Part shown: positions 51,584 to 62,869 of the stretch, piece after piece
How positions within the stretch are numbered: position 1 is the stretch's first letter
How the letters are laid out: each line of letters begins with the position of its first letter
Assembly (NCBI GenBank): GCA_964035795.1
Contig: OZ038324.1
Span: 9,463,077-9,527,076 of the forward strand
From: Pterobdella sp. o SKG-2022
Taxonomy: Eukaryota > Annelida > Clitellata > Hirudinida > Piscicolidae
DNA length: 64,000 nucleotides
Reading direction: 5' to 3'
Position numbers and translations under genes: made by a program
Notes under the pieces: generated by a model
What the model was told of the DNA's origin: nothing
Seen by the model: the letters and a program-made list of their open reading frames with translations, nothing else
Databases searched by the model: none

Positions 51584-51591
51584 TGACGTCA
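51584..51591. promoter_or_regulatory. perfect CRE palindrome TGACGTCA
   Basis: Consensus CREB/ATF site in otherwise AT-rich sequence. Confidence 0.4.
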
Positions 51592-52721
51592 AATGCACGC
51601 ACAAGGTGTCATCTGAAATCTTTATCATTGATTACATTGTTTTTGTTATTATTTATATTACCTCCTTATTGTTTTTATTCGTGTTATGTTTCATGCTTAT
51701 ATATTAAATACTTATGAATTTACTTTTTGTTTTTTGTATCGATTTTTTTAATTAAATTATTATTATAAACAAGTTTTGATAACGAATAGTGTTAATTTAA
51801 ACTCCAAACTGATTGGTCATTTTTTTATTTGAAGCAAACTTAAAAAATTAAAATGAAGTAATTAATCGCTTAAAACTGACACAATGTCCCGGAAGCAATT
51901 GAGCTAGATTAAGCAATAAGAATAAGAAACACTAACAATAATATCAATAATAAAAATGATATTAATACTCAAATAAAAAGTGTTTATAATAAAAAAGTGA
52001 TAGTAAAAAAAATAATGTTAATAATCATAATAACACAGTCAAAAACAAAAATAACAACATTTAGGGTGAAAAAACTAAAAAAATTTATATCGAAAATAAC
52101 TATAACAAGCAACAACATCAACAAACTCATGTTGAACAAACCCATCCGAAACACTCAAAAAACATCAGATTACAAGCGGTCTTAATTTAACTCCACTTTT
52201 ACACTCAAAAAAATAATTCGATTAAAATTGATGCACTAAAAGAGGATTTAACTGGGATTTCTTGCAGCCAATCAAAAAGCTTGTCTGGTGCGTGTTTTGG
52301 CAGCGGAATTTTGTGGTCGGGTGACGGGATGGGCGTGATGTGGTGGCAGAAAGGGTATGGAGAAAGATTGAGGGTATATGAACCTGTTACTGAAGGATGT
52401 GACGAAGAATGATGATGATGATAATAACAATAATAATGATAGTAATAATAAGAATAATAATAATTATAATAATGGTAATACTAATTATATGAAACCTCCA
52501 TGGCACTACTTGTTTTATTGTCCCACATCTCACACTACTACCAACACACCATCACATCAACACAAAAAGCACATCCTACCATACAACACAATAATACCAA
52601 CATTACCACCACCACTAACAACATCGCCACCACATCACCAACAACACCACCAACAACATCACCACCAACATCAACACCACCACCAAGAACATTTTTTCAT
52701 AGAATCAATAAATTTTAATAA

Positions 52722-52729
52722 TGACGTCA
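52722..52729. promoter_or_regulatory. perfect CRE palindrome TGACGTCA
   Basis: Consensus CREB/ATF site, followed at ~52774 by CTACGTCATC, a near match. Confidence 0.4.
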
Positions 52730-54474
52730 TTTGAACATTATCATCGCATCGCATTAATCAAAACATCAATATCTACGTCATCAACACGTGAAAGCTTTTC
52801 AATTCTTTGATGTTTTAGTTCTATGGTGTTAAAATTCCATGGTTTCGACAACCAAGGTTGTATTTTCTGTGGTGTTTTTATTCTTTGGTATTTTGATTTA
52901 TTGGTCAATTTATCCTCATTCCGTTTTGCCTTTTCGAAGAATTTATTTTAATTTCTTTGGTTTTTTGTTTCAATTCTTTGCTCAAAAGTTACAATCTCGT
53001 CATAATTTTTTGAGCATAATAATACCAGTTTAAAAATTATGACGAAACGATAATATATTATCGTCTTTGAATGTTAAGAATGGTGAGAGTTGTTTCCACA
53101 AATTTATCTTGGGTCGTTTTATATTTTGATAATTTTTTTTTGGTGCTTTTCTTTCCAGTATTCATTTTTTATTTCGTTTTTTATATCATCATACCTCATG
53201 ATATTTTTTTTATTTTGGTTATTATGTTTATTTTTATTTTTATTGTTCTTATTTATATTATTATTGTTTTAATATTATTGTTATAATAGAGGAATGATTA
53301 AGTAATATTTATCAGCATGGTTCAAAGATATCAACTCAATTTGTTTCTTATTGTTGTTATTGTTTTTATTAATTTAGTATTATTCTTGTTATTGTTTTTA
53401 TTATTCTATCATTATTCCTATTATTGTTTTTCTTCTAACTAGTTTTGCTATTTCTAATGTCTCAATGAAATACCTTTCATGAGAGTTTAGCTTCGATACA
53501 AGTTTGTGCCATTACTAACTCCCTTCATTGCAGCTTTGGTTTCAGGGCTGTTTGGAGAAACAAATGGTTAGTATTGTTATAATGGTCCAAGCTGCAGGAC
53601 TCATTTGTTTATTATTATTTTTTTTTAAATTATTTTTATTTGTTTGATTTTTATTATTTTGCTGCCATTTCACTTCTTAAGTGTTTTTTTTATTTTAAAA
53701 TAAATGTTGTGAAGCCGATGATGCTAAGCTTTAATTGTTTTTGTTGAAATTAAAGTTATTGTTGCTATTGCTATTATTATTGTTGTTACTTTTTGTTTTT
53801 TTTATTAATTTGCTTATTATTTTTATTATTACATTGATTTTTTATTGTTTTTGTTTCAGTAACCCAATGTGGCTGTCTTTAACTTTATCAATGTAGGCTT
53901 CAGAACCTTAATCCTATTTATTCATTGTTATTTCTTTTTATTTTTTTTATTGTTATTTTTTTTTTTATTCTTTATTTATCGTTATTTCTTTTTTATTTTT
54001 TTTCTCTATTTCTAATACTTATTATTTATTATTACTGGTTTTGAATTCTTTTTTTTATTGTTTTTCATATTATTCATATTAATTTTTTTATTATTAATTT
54101 ATTTTGTTTTTTTTTTGAGAACTAAATTTATTCTTACTGTATTGTTTCTCTTACATTCGAAGTTTTTCACAATAAATTTTCGAACGTTGTTTCTTATCAT
54201 CGTTATATTGACTACATAAGCATGGACTATTAAAAGTTGGTGAAACTAAAAGCTGAAATGTTATTAATAGAAAAATGAAAACAAAGGCCAAAGATATAAT
54301 ATTTGGGGTATCAAGAATAAATAATGAAAAAATATAAATACTGAAAATTATTGCAATAATACAACTATGCTGGAAGATAAAAACTAAAATAATAAAAAAA
54401 ATAAATATAAAAACAAAAAACAACAATAGTAAGTAAAAGCAATCATAATATTTGAGGAAAAAAACAACAACAAC

Positions 54475-54776
<302 letters not shown>

Positions 54777-55755
54777 CAAGTAATATGAATAATAAGGTTG
54801 ACAACAGGAAGAGAGTCAATAAGGGGCTGATAGTTTGACATTATGTCATAATTACATTGTTATTAAAGTATTATTATTATTGGTATTATTATCATTATTA
54901 TTATTATTATTATTGGTGTTTTTTATTATGTTTTTTTTTTCTGCTATTATTATTATTTTTATTATTGTTTATAATATTATTATTGTTTTTTCATTAATAT
55001 ATGTTTTCATATTCTTATTAGTAGCATTGTACTTGCGTTATTTTTTGCTGCTTTTATCATTAGTAGTGGTATTGTTGTTTTTGTTGTTATTACTGTTATT
55101 CTTTTTGGTGACGTCATTTAAAACTGTAATGAGGTTTTTTTTCGTTTTTTTTACATTATACTTATTGTTATTACAAAGTTCATAATGATCTCATTTTTTA
55201 TTTATTTATTTATTGTTTCGTTTTTTTTTCCGTTAATATTTTTTTGGTTTTTCATTAAAGATAACCACCGTCTCATTTTAATTGTTTTTTTAATGGATTC
55301 TTTTTTCATTTTTAATATTTTTATTATTGCTTATTATTTTTTTTATTTTGTATCGCAATAACGTTTTAAAAAACTAATAACGTTCTAAATTGCATTGTTA
55401 TTGCGGGCCTTTGAACCGGAATCCCATCCTTAACTACATACATCACATCCCTTGGATTCTGATTAACATACATAACATATTTAAACCCAAACACCACATC
55501 CTTAACAAGAAATACATTAAAACACTAATATCACATCCCTAACTTTACACACCACATATCTCACATTATTACTCACATCCGCCACATCTCAAATACACAA
55601 ATACAACATCTTCAAAATCACACACTCCCAACATGAAGTTATATGGACACACGTACATAATCACATGCAACTGAAATAAAGATGCAAAATTAAGTTTGTG
55701 TACAAAATTAATAAACTCGTGCACAGAATATATATTTCCACAAAATACACCCTCA
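54777..55755. other. non-coding, T-rich
   Basis: ATT/TTG-rich runs (54865-55190), then a region with repeated CACATCC/AACACC phrases (55420-55570). No gene supported. Confidence 0.45.
55109..55116. promoter_or_regulatory. perfect CRE palindrome TGACGTCA
   Basis: Consensus CREB/ATF site within a T-rich stretch. Confidence 0.4.
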
Positions 55756-55804
55756 CACACACACACACACACACACACCCTCACACACACACACACACAC
55801 ACAC
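55756..55804. repeat. (AC)n microsatellite
   Basis: CA repeat interrupted once by CCCTC. Confidence 0.9.
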
Positions 55805-55924
55805 TGTTTGCGTTCATCCACCATGAGGTAGGTGCAAGGGATTGAGAGATGAGCATTTTTTCTTGTGGTTGTAAATGCCTTGTGGTTTGAAGTTCAGCCC
55901 GCAGTATTGTCACTTTATGCTTAC

Positions 55925-56024
55925 TTGTGTCTGGTGCTTCTGTCTCACGTGGTTTGCCAGACCTGCTTTACTGGCAGCTACTCTGTTGCATCTCGGAAAC
56001 GTGCAGGATAAGACTTTGTCAAAA
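55925..56024 (-). CDS. isolated C2H2 zinc-finger exon
   Basis: Between an acceptor-like AACAACAG and a good donor CAA|GTAAGC the minus strand reads FDKVLSCTFPRCNRVAASKA then GLANHVRQKHQTQ. This is a complete C-x4-C-x12-H-x4-H finger. The ASKAGLANHVRQKH wording resembles the single fingers found next to endonuclease/reverse-transcriptase domains of invertebrate LINE elements, as well as ordinary host fingers. No flanking RT or other finger exons are seen, so it may be an orphan exon or retroelement debris. A long CA tract lies immediately upstream. Confidence 0.45.
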
Positions 56025-56080
56025 CTGTTGTTATTGTTGCTATTGTTTTGATTGCTGTTGCTATTATTGTAGTTGTTGAC

Positions 56081-56081
<1 letters not shown>

Positions 56082-56175
<94 letters not shown>
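56082..56175. repeat. (AC)n microsatellite
   Basis: Pure CA repeat of ~94 bp. Confidence 0.95.
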
Positions 56176-56178
<3 letters not shown>

Positions 56179-57239
56179 AATGACATTTTTGAATCAGAAA
56201 GCATCAATGAAATGTCCCACAAAATTTTTCATCAAAAAAAATAGCGAAAAAAAATAATGGTAAAACAAAAATGATAAGAATAAAATAATAATGAAATTGA
56301 ACTGATAGCATAGTAAAACATAAAAACAACCTTAGACTTCAATGTCTAATGATTGTTTCAATAAAGATTCCAATTTCAATCAATTTCCACTTTAATTTTT
56401 TCAATAACCTCATACGTCTGTATCTTTGTTTGTATGTGTGTATAAGCTTTTTGTGTGTATAATTTTCTGCTTGTTTCTCTGTGTATTTCAGTGTTTTTAT
56501 GCCTGTATATGTCTGTGTTTGTGTGTTTGTGTATATCCCTGTGTTTACTTTTTTATGTGTTCATGTATTTTTTTTTGATTAAGCTTTTTATGCTTTGTGT
56601 TATTTTTCATTCAACCTTCAAATACAACAAGCAATCAACTATAATAAGAGCTCTGTGAAGATGAGGAAATAGAGGAGATGGAAGGAGAAATGAGGAGGAT
56701 GAAGAAGAAGTGGAAAAAGAACAAAAAATATAAAAAAATAAGAAAAAAAATGGAAAGAGGGAAAAAATGAAGACAAAAGGAAAGATGATGATGGAAACTA
56801 GGACAAAAAAATCAAAAAGTGAACTCTAAAATTAAGAGAAAATTGACATTGGAATTCACGCTGGAAGATAAAGATGAGAAAGAGGAGGAAGAAGAGGAGG
56901 AGGAGAAAATAAGAAGGAAGAAGAAAAGAAGGAAAAAGAAAAAAAAGAAAGCAAAAAAACTGAAAAAAACAAAGATGAAAAAGAAAAAAAGAATAGGAAG
57001 AGATGTCAGAGAATGTCAAGATGCTGGAATTGGAGAGATGATTTCACGTCATTTCTGATGAGTCATCATTTATCGATAGTGTTATTTATGTTCTTATTAT
57101 TGTTGATATTTTTATTCTTGTTTTTTTTAGTTCTGTTGTTTGTATTGTTGCTTTTAATGTTAATGAGGTTACTTGCAATTTTGTTGAACTGTTGCCTTAC
57201 GAAGATGAGTGGCAAATCGGTTGATGCATAGTAGTTGTG
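56176..57239. other. non-coding, TGTG-rich then purine-rich
   Basis: TGTG-rich at 56420-56570, then a strongly purine-rich (GAA/GGA/AAAG) stretch at 56650-57005 that reads as a Lys/Glu-rich frame on the plus strand. I regard that frame as compositional. Confidence 0.5.
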
Positions 57240-57465
57240 TGGATAGATGGGTGAGAAAACAGATAGATGGATTGAGGATGGATAGTTGTGTGGATAGATG
57301 GATGGATGGATAGATGGATGGGTGGATAGATGGATGGGTGGATAGATGGATGGGTGGATAGATGGATGGGTGGATAGATAGATGGGTGAAAAAACAGATA
57401 GATGGATTAAGGATGGATAGTTGTGTGGATAGATGGATGGGTGGATAGATAGATGGATGAGAAAC
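57240..57465. repeat. GATG/GATA tandem tract with a duplicated ~140-bp block
   Basis: Units of GATAGATGGATGGGTG. The phrase GTGAGAAAACAGATAGATGG recurs as GTGAAAAAACAGATAGATGG about 130 bp later, with its flanking TTGTGTGGATAGATGG, showing a segmental tandem duplication on top of the tetranucleotide repeat. Confidence 0.8.
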
Positions 57466-58375
57466 AAGAACCTCTAGGATTTACAAATCAAAGTTTTCCG
57501 ATTTTTAAATGTTAAATATCACGAATATCACCACAATGCACAAAAAAAATTCTAAAATACAAAATGCATGCAATCAACAGTTGAAGCGACAGCTTATGAA
57601 CCTCCATGTTGTTATGTCATCACTTCCGGAAATTTGTTGACGTCATGAAATTTTGTTTGACGTGTCATGCTTTTATTAAGAGTGGAAAAAAGGGTTTATG
57701 AGGCTGTTAAAAACTCGTCAAAATGATGTTTATGACTCAAATGAGGCAATATTTCTGTTTGTTTTGTGTGTGTGTGTGTGTGTGTGTGGGGGGGGGGGGG
57801 GTCGGTGTGTTGGTTTGTTTGTTTGTTTGTTTGTTTTTGCGTTTTTTGTTGCAATTATGTATTTTAACGTTCCATACTTTCGCTTGTATGTTTGTTAGAT
57901 AAATAATATTTCTAATAAAATTATTCTAGATCACTTCATTAATATTTCCAAAAATACACAAATAAAACTTATAAAAACAAGAAATAACTGTTAATAAACA
58001 GAAATAACAACAAAGAATAAACAAGCAAATAAAAAAGTGCCGTCAGACCACAATGGGCGATAATAAATCAACAGTTGCATAATGTTATTGAGTTCGAAAT
58101 TTAATTTCATATCTTTGTTTTCGTCCTTATTTACAGTTTTTGGATATTTGAATATTTTAAAACGTTTTCAAAGACTTGGACACAAACCAAAAAAATATAT
58201 AATTAAAAAGATATATTTTTCAAATAACCCAAAATTATTTCATTCTATAAGCTGGAATTTTCGAACAAATATTTTTAAATTTTGACTTTTTCAATATTCT
58301 TTTAAAAAAAAATAAACAGAAATGAATGCGAAAAATGTTCATCATTAGTTTCCCAATGTCATGAGTAGTGCATGA
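57466..58375. other. non-coding with (GT)n(G)n tract
   Basis: A GT run followed by a 13-G homopolymer and a GTTT repeat (57760-57832). Otherwise AT-rich. Confidence 0.5.
57638..57645. promoter_or_regulatory. perfect CRE palindrome TGACGTCA near an ETS-like site
   Basis: Consensus CREB/ATF site 8 bp after CACTTCCGGAAAT (ETS-type core in both orientations) and 12 bp before TTGACGTGTCA. This is the most promoter-like cluster in the desert. Confidence 0.45.
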
Positions 58376-58860
58376 GTGTTTGTATATCTACCCATCTATC
58401 CATCCAAATATTCTTCAATCCATCTATCTATCTATCCATCTGCTCTTTTATCCATCAACCTATCAATCTTTCTGTCTATCCATTCATCCACCTATCTATT
58501 TTTCTGTCTATCCACCCATCCACCTATCTATCTTTCTATTTTTTTCATCCATCCATGCATCCTTTCATCTAAGCATCTACTCATTTTTTCATCGATTCAT
58601 TTTTTTTCTTTTTTCATCACTTATAGCAAACCATCTATTTTACCGTTCATTTACCTTTTTGTATTTTTATCCATATTTCCATCAACACTTTCATTCATTC
58701 ACCTATAAATCCATCATCCACCCACCTTTCTATCCACATACTCATTTATTCTTTTCACCATCTCCACCCACCCACCCATCTCTCCACTCCCTCACCCACC
58801 CATCTCTCCACTCCCTCACCCACCCATCTCTCCACTCCCTCACCCACCCACACATTCATT
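58376..58860. repeat. CATC/CTAT tract with a 24-bp repeat at its end
   Basis: Imperfect CATCCAT/CTATCTAT sequence, ending in about three perfect copies of a 24-bp unit containing CACCCACCCATCTCTCC (58767-58848). Confidence 0.8.
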
Positions 58861-58958
58861 CACTTATTGTATTTTAGAGAGACTGGTGTTTATAGAATCA
58901 ACAAGTTGTTAATGATGGAAGGGCAACTAGTGACTGTAACAAAAAATATCCTATTATT

Positions 58959-58960
<2 letters not shown>

Positions 58961-59042
<82 letters not shown>
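58961..59042. repeat. (CT)n microsatellite
   Basis: Pure CT repeat of ~75 bp, with TTT interruptions at the 3' end. Confidence 0.95.
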
Positions 59043-60373
59043 TCCTAGTGAGACCAAAAGATTTGTCAACTCTTGTTTACGTTGATAAACGTGACGTAAT
59101 TGTAAGTGACGTATGTCAAAGACACTAAATATCCCGGATAGAATGCCACCATTACACGATTGAGTCTTGTGTCATTAAAAGAACGTTAAACAAATAACAA
59201 GAGCAATTAGGTGGATCAGATGGCCATATTTAAAGGGTGGATACGGTGTGCTTCCTGGTAGTTGCGTGTTTTTTTGATGCCTTAGTGTTTTCTTTCAGTA
59301 TTTGCATGTATTTATTTCTCTTTTTATAGTTTTATTGGTTTTTCATATATTTATTGCTGATTTAATATTTTTGTTGCTATTTATTTTTTATTCTTATCTT
59401 ATGTTTTCATCGATATTTCTTGTTTTAATTGGTTTTTTAAAGTTTTTTCGGGTGCTCCCCATTAATTCATAAAGTCGTTCTCACTCTGCAACATTTTACA
59501 CAAAGTTGTCAAACTCAATAATAGTAACCCTCATAGTTTTATATAATTATATTCGAAGAAGACACTGCAATAACAAGTGAAATGCACAAAATTAAAAAAA
59601 ATATTTAATAATAACAATAAAACATAATAAAAACAAAAAACAATAATAATGCAAATATTAATGAAATAATAGTGAAAACAATATTTTAATTATAGAAAAT
59701 AATAATAATAATAGTGAAACTATAATAACAATAATAAAATAAATAATAAAAATGATAATGAAGTCAGCTACCCGCAGATTCTGAAGTTGGTAATATCAAT
59801 CAAAATAATAAAATTATCATTTTATAATAATTATATTGATTTTTTGTTATTTTTACTGTATTAACTTTTTTGTTTCTTTTTTCAATATATATTTTTTCAT
59901 TATTCCTATTATTTTTGTTGTTACTATTTTTTATTTGAATAGTCAATAGAGACTGATCTATCAAACTTTTCGTAGAGTGATGTGTCATTGAATTAATTTC
60001 ATTCCTTCATTTCATTCCCGCCAAACTGTCTTTTCTTCCGCTTTTCATCCACCCATCCATCAATCTAACTTATTACCATCTATTCGTCATTCATCCATTT
60101 AAATGTTCACCATTCATTCATTCATCACTCATCCATTCTTTTATCACCATTCATCGGTTTAGAATTGAATTTCATTTCCACTGCGGTTAATGAGGTGATC
60201 GTTTTTTGGCACAGTGAAGAGCAACTTCCCAATTATGGAAACTCCTTATATTTTGTTTATAATTTACTTACAAACTCCACCGGTTACAAAACACCCTTAA
60301 CGTTCCAAACCTAACCATCATTTTTTTGATTCTCACCCACAACCACCCACCAAATTTTTAAATCCGCCCACAG
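59043..60373. other. non-coding upstream of the visible PTB exons
   Basis: AT-rich, with CATT/ATCC runs at 60045-60150. TGACGTAA and TGACGTAT half-CRE motifs lie at 59091 and 59106. The PTB gene should have RRM1 exons upstream, but none was found here. Confidence 0.45.
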
Positions 60374-62869
60374 AAGTGATGACGGAAGTGGCGGGCAACT
60401 TGTTGGGTGTGTACAACGAAAACAACAGAGACCGTGTCATGTTTCTGCAAGTGAACGACCAACAAACTCAACTCCAACATATACAACAACCACAACAACA
60501 ACACATTACACAACAACAACACATTACACAACAACAACACATTGCACCACAAATCCAACCTCAAAACATACAGCAACTTTCCCAGAAGGGGGACCTTTTT
60601 TACCCGGTGTACAGAGTCAGTGTTGTTTTATGTATATTCAAATATTGACTGGCATCTATACATTAAACAACGAAAATGAAATCATTATGGCGTGGCAGTT
60701 CCGTTTAAAAGTGAAATTAATTTTCAGAATTCAAACGGGAATAACGTGTACGTGGCAACAACAACAGCGACATCCCTCAACAACAACATTTTGTACAACA
60801 ATGTTGACATCAACAACAACTCACAACAAATACTTCTACACTCCCTACAACAATACAACACTAACACAACCACCATCATCACCACCACAAACAACACTTA
60901 CCCCAACAACAACAACTACCACAACAACAACAACGATGTTGACAACAATAACAACAGCACCGATGAGAAAAGTGTGTTGAGAGTTGTGATCGAGAATATG
61001 TTTTACCAAGTGTCTCTAGACAACCTCAAACAGGTCTCTAACTGAAATTATAATATTAATATTATAAAAATCATTTTATTGTTTATTTTATAATTATTAT
61101 TATAGTCTTGAGTTATAGTTTTTTATTATTTTAAATAAATAAATTTTGCTGAAAAGTTTTATTTTTCAAGTAATAAACAAAAAAAAAATTGATGTGTTAG
61201 ACTTTTTAATTCAAATGCCATAAATCTTTTTGCTTCTAATATAGGAATTCTTCGCTAGATTTTCATAGTTTGAGTTTTAAGATGTTTAATAACCCGGTTT
61301 ATTCAAAATAAAATAAATTTTGTTTCAAATTTTAATCTTGGGTAGTTTTATTGGAAAGCATAAAAGTGAAATGAGATAAAAACGGAAGGACACTGCACCA
61401 AAGATCATTTTGAGCGCACTCAAAAATACTTCTTTTTTTTGATAAAATTCATTTATTTTTTAATCTCTTTCATTTTATTTATTTTAGTATAAAAACAATC
61501 CAAATCATTTTGTTAACTTTATCTCGAATTTTTGCTTATGGTTTACTCCTCGCTCAAAAAGTTAAAAACCTACAAATTTTATTACCCTTCCAACCCACCC
61601 ATGTATCTACCAATCCACCTATGTATCTACCAACCCATCCATGTATCTACCAACCCATCCATGTATCTACCAACCCACCCATGTATCTACCAACCCATCG
61701 ATGTATCTACCAACCCACCCATGTATCTACCAACCCACCCAAGTATCTACCAATCCACCTATGTATCTACCAATCCACCCATGTATCTACCAACCTCCAC
61801 CATATCAAAATATTTCAATCTATCAAGCAATCATCAATTTTGCAGATATTTTCCAAATATGGCACAGTCACCAAAATCATCACCTTCAGCAAGAACAGTC
61901 AGTATCATTTTACATGTGGCCTTCCAATTCTTTGAATTGAGACCCTTTTAACTTTTTTTAATCATTTTGTTGTACCACGTCACTAAAATATAAATGACCC
62001 TATCCAATTAAATGCACTTCGACCTAATTCAGACGCCTTTCAGGCCCTGATTCAGTATACAGAAACCTCGTCTGCTCAAAATGCCAAAACGGTCGGTGCT
62101 ATTCTTATTTATCACCACCCACATTACATAACCTCCATCCCATCCCCTTCCACCATACACATCAAACCTTCTTTCCTCCAGTCATTGAATGGACAATGCA
62201 TCTTCCCTGGCTGTTGCATCATGAGGGTGGACTTCTCGAAACTTCCATCGCTCAACGTGCGCTACAACAACGAGAAGAGCAGAGACTACACCGACTCATC
62301 CCTTCCCTCAGGTGACATCTCGCCAGTCTCTTTCGGCGCCTCCCCCGTCCTTTACCACCCTGGTTTGTTTACTTTATAAAAAAAAATTTTATGCTATCAT
62401 TCTATTTAGTGTTGACAAATATAAATGAACACATAAACATCTATATACAAATGCAAACCTTTATACGAAAAAACACACACACAGCAGCCTCGCTGGTGAC
62501 ACCCGCCTACACTACCACCGTCAACATCCCAGGAATCGGACCCACTCTGGCCTACTGCGCATCCACCCACTCCAACCTAGGTTGCAATAACACATTGAGT
62601 AAACTTGCATGAAGATGGTATTATAAAAGGCATCAGTTTAATTATGTTAGGTTTTTTATAGGTTCCATCCGTTTTAAATTCGTTTGTTTTTAATTTCTTT
62701 CATCTCATTTTTTTATCCCACCCATTCCTCAGGAAACCTCCCATACAACCCAATCGCCATCCCCTCCACTTCCCCCTGCCTCCCCGTCACGTCATTGGTC
62801 GGCGTCAAAATGCCATGGTCACATGACCAACTTTCAGCCGTCCTATTGGTCACTAATCTTCACGAAGAG
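60374..62869 (+). CDS. polypyrimidine tract-binding protein (PTB family), partial: RRM2 to start of RRM3
   Basis: Exons 60374-60615 (end could be 60606), 60728-61033, 61846-61897, 62033-62091, 62182-62362, 62485-62580, 62733-62869; phases agree from the second exon on. RRM2 is unmistakable: VLRVVIENMFYQVSLDNLKQ, IFSKYGTVTKIITFSKNNAF, QALIQYTETSSAQNAKTSLN, ACCIMRVDFSKL-type end (here GCCIMRVDFSKLPSLNVRYN), then NNEKSRDYTDSSLPSGD. A Pro/Ala/Thr linker follows, and RRM3 begins SAVLLVTNLHEE. RRM3 remainder and RRM4 are beyond the window or in unfound exons; RRM1 lies upstream, unseen. The first two exons are Gln/His- and Asn/Thr-rich (ITQQQH repeats, NNNNYHNNNN), replacing the usual RRM1-RRM2 linker. 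PTB proteins bind UCUU-type RNA and repress or activate exons in the nucleus. Confidence 0.9.
61590..61798. repeat. 20-bp tandem repeat in a PTB intron, ~10 copies
   Basis: Unit CATGTATCTACCAACCCACC, nearly perfect, ending about 50 bp before the RRM2 exon at 61846. It is pyrimidine-rich and contains the CUACC/CCACC type of sequence just upstream of a 3' splice site. Confidence 0.9.

Larger units (their letters stand above)
50276..54474. other. non-coding desert with CRE palindromes
   Basis: AT-rich sequence full of AAT/AAC and ATT runs. An ACC/ACA-rich patch lies at 52540-52685. The only sharp motifs are perfect TGACGTCA palindromes (listed separately). No credible exon. Confidence 0.45.

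Noticed and set aside
56819..57058. Lys/Glu-rich 79-codon frame
   Set aside because: A purine-rich tract gives Lys/Glu in any frame; no splice context or start context supports a gene.
61510..61951. Three overlapping frames with Tyr-Leu-Pro-Thr-His repeats
   Set aside because: They read the 20-bp intronic repeat of the PTB gene; the true exon at 61846-61897 uses a different frame.
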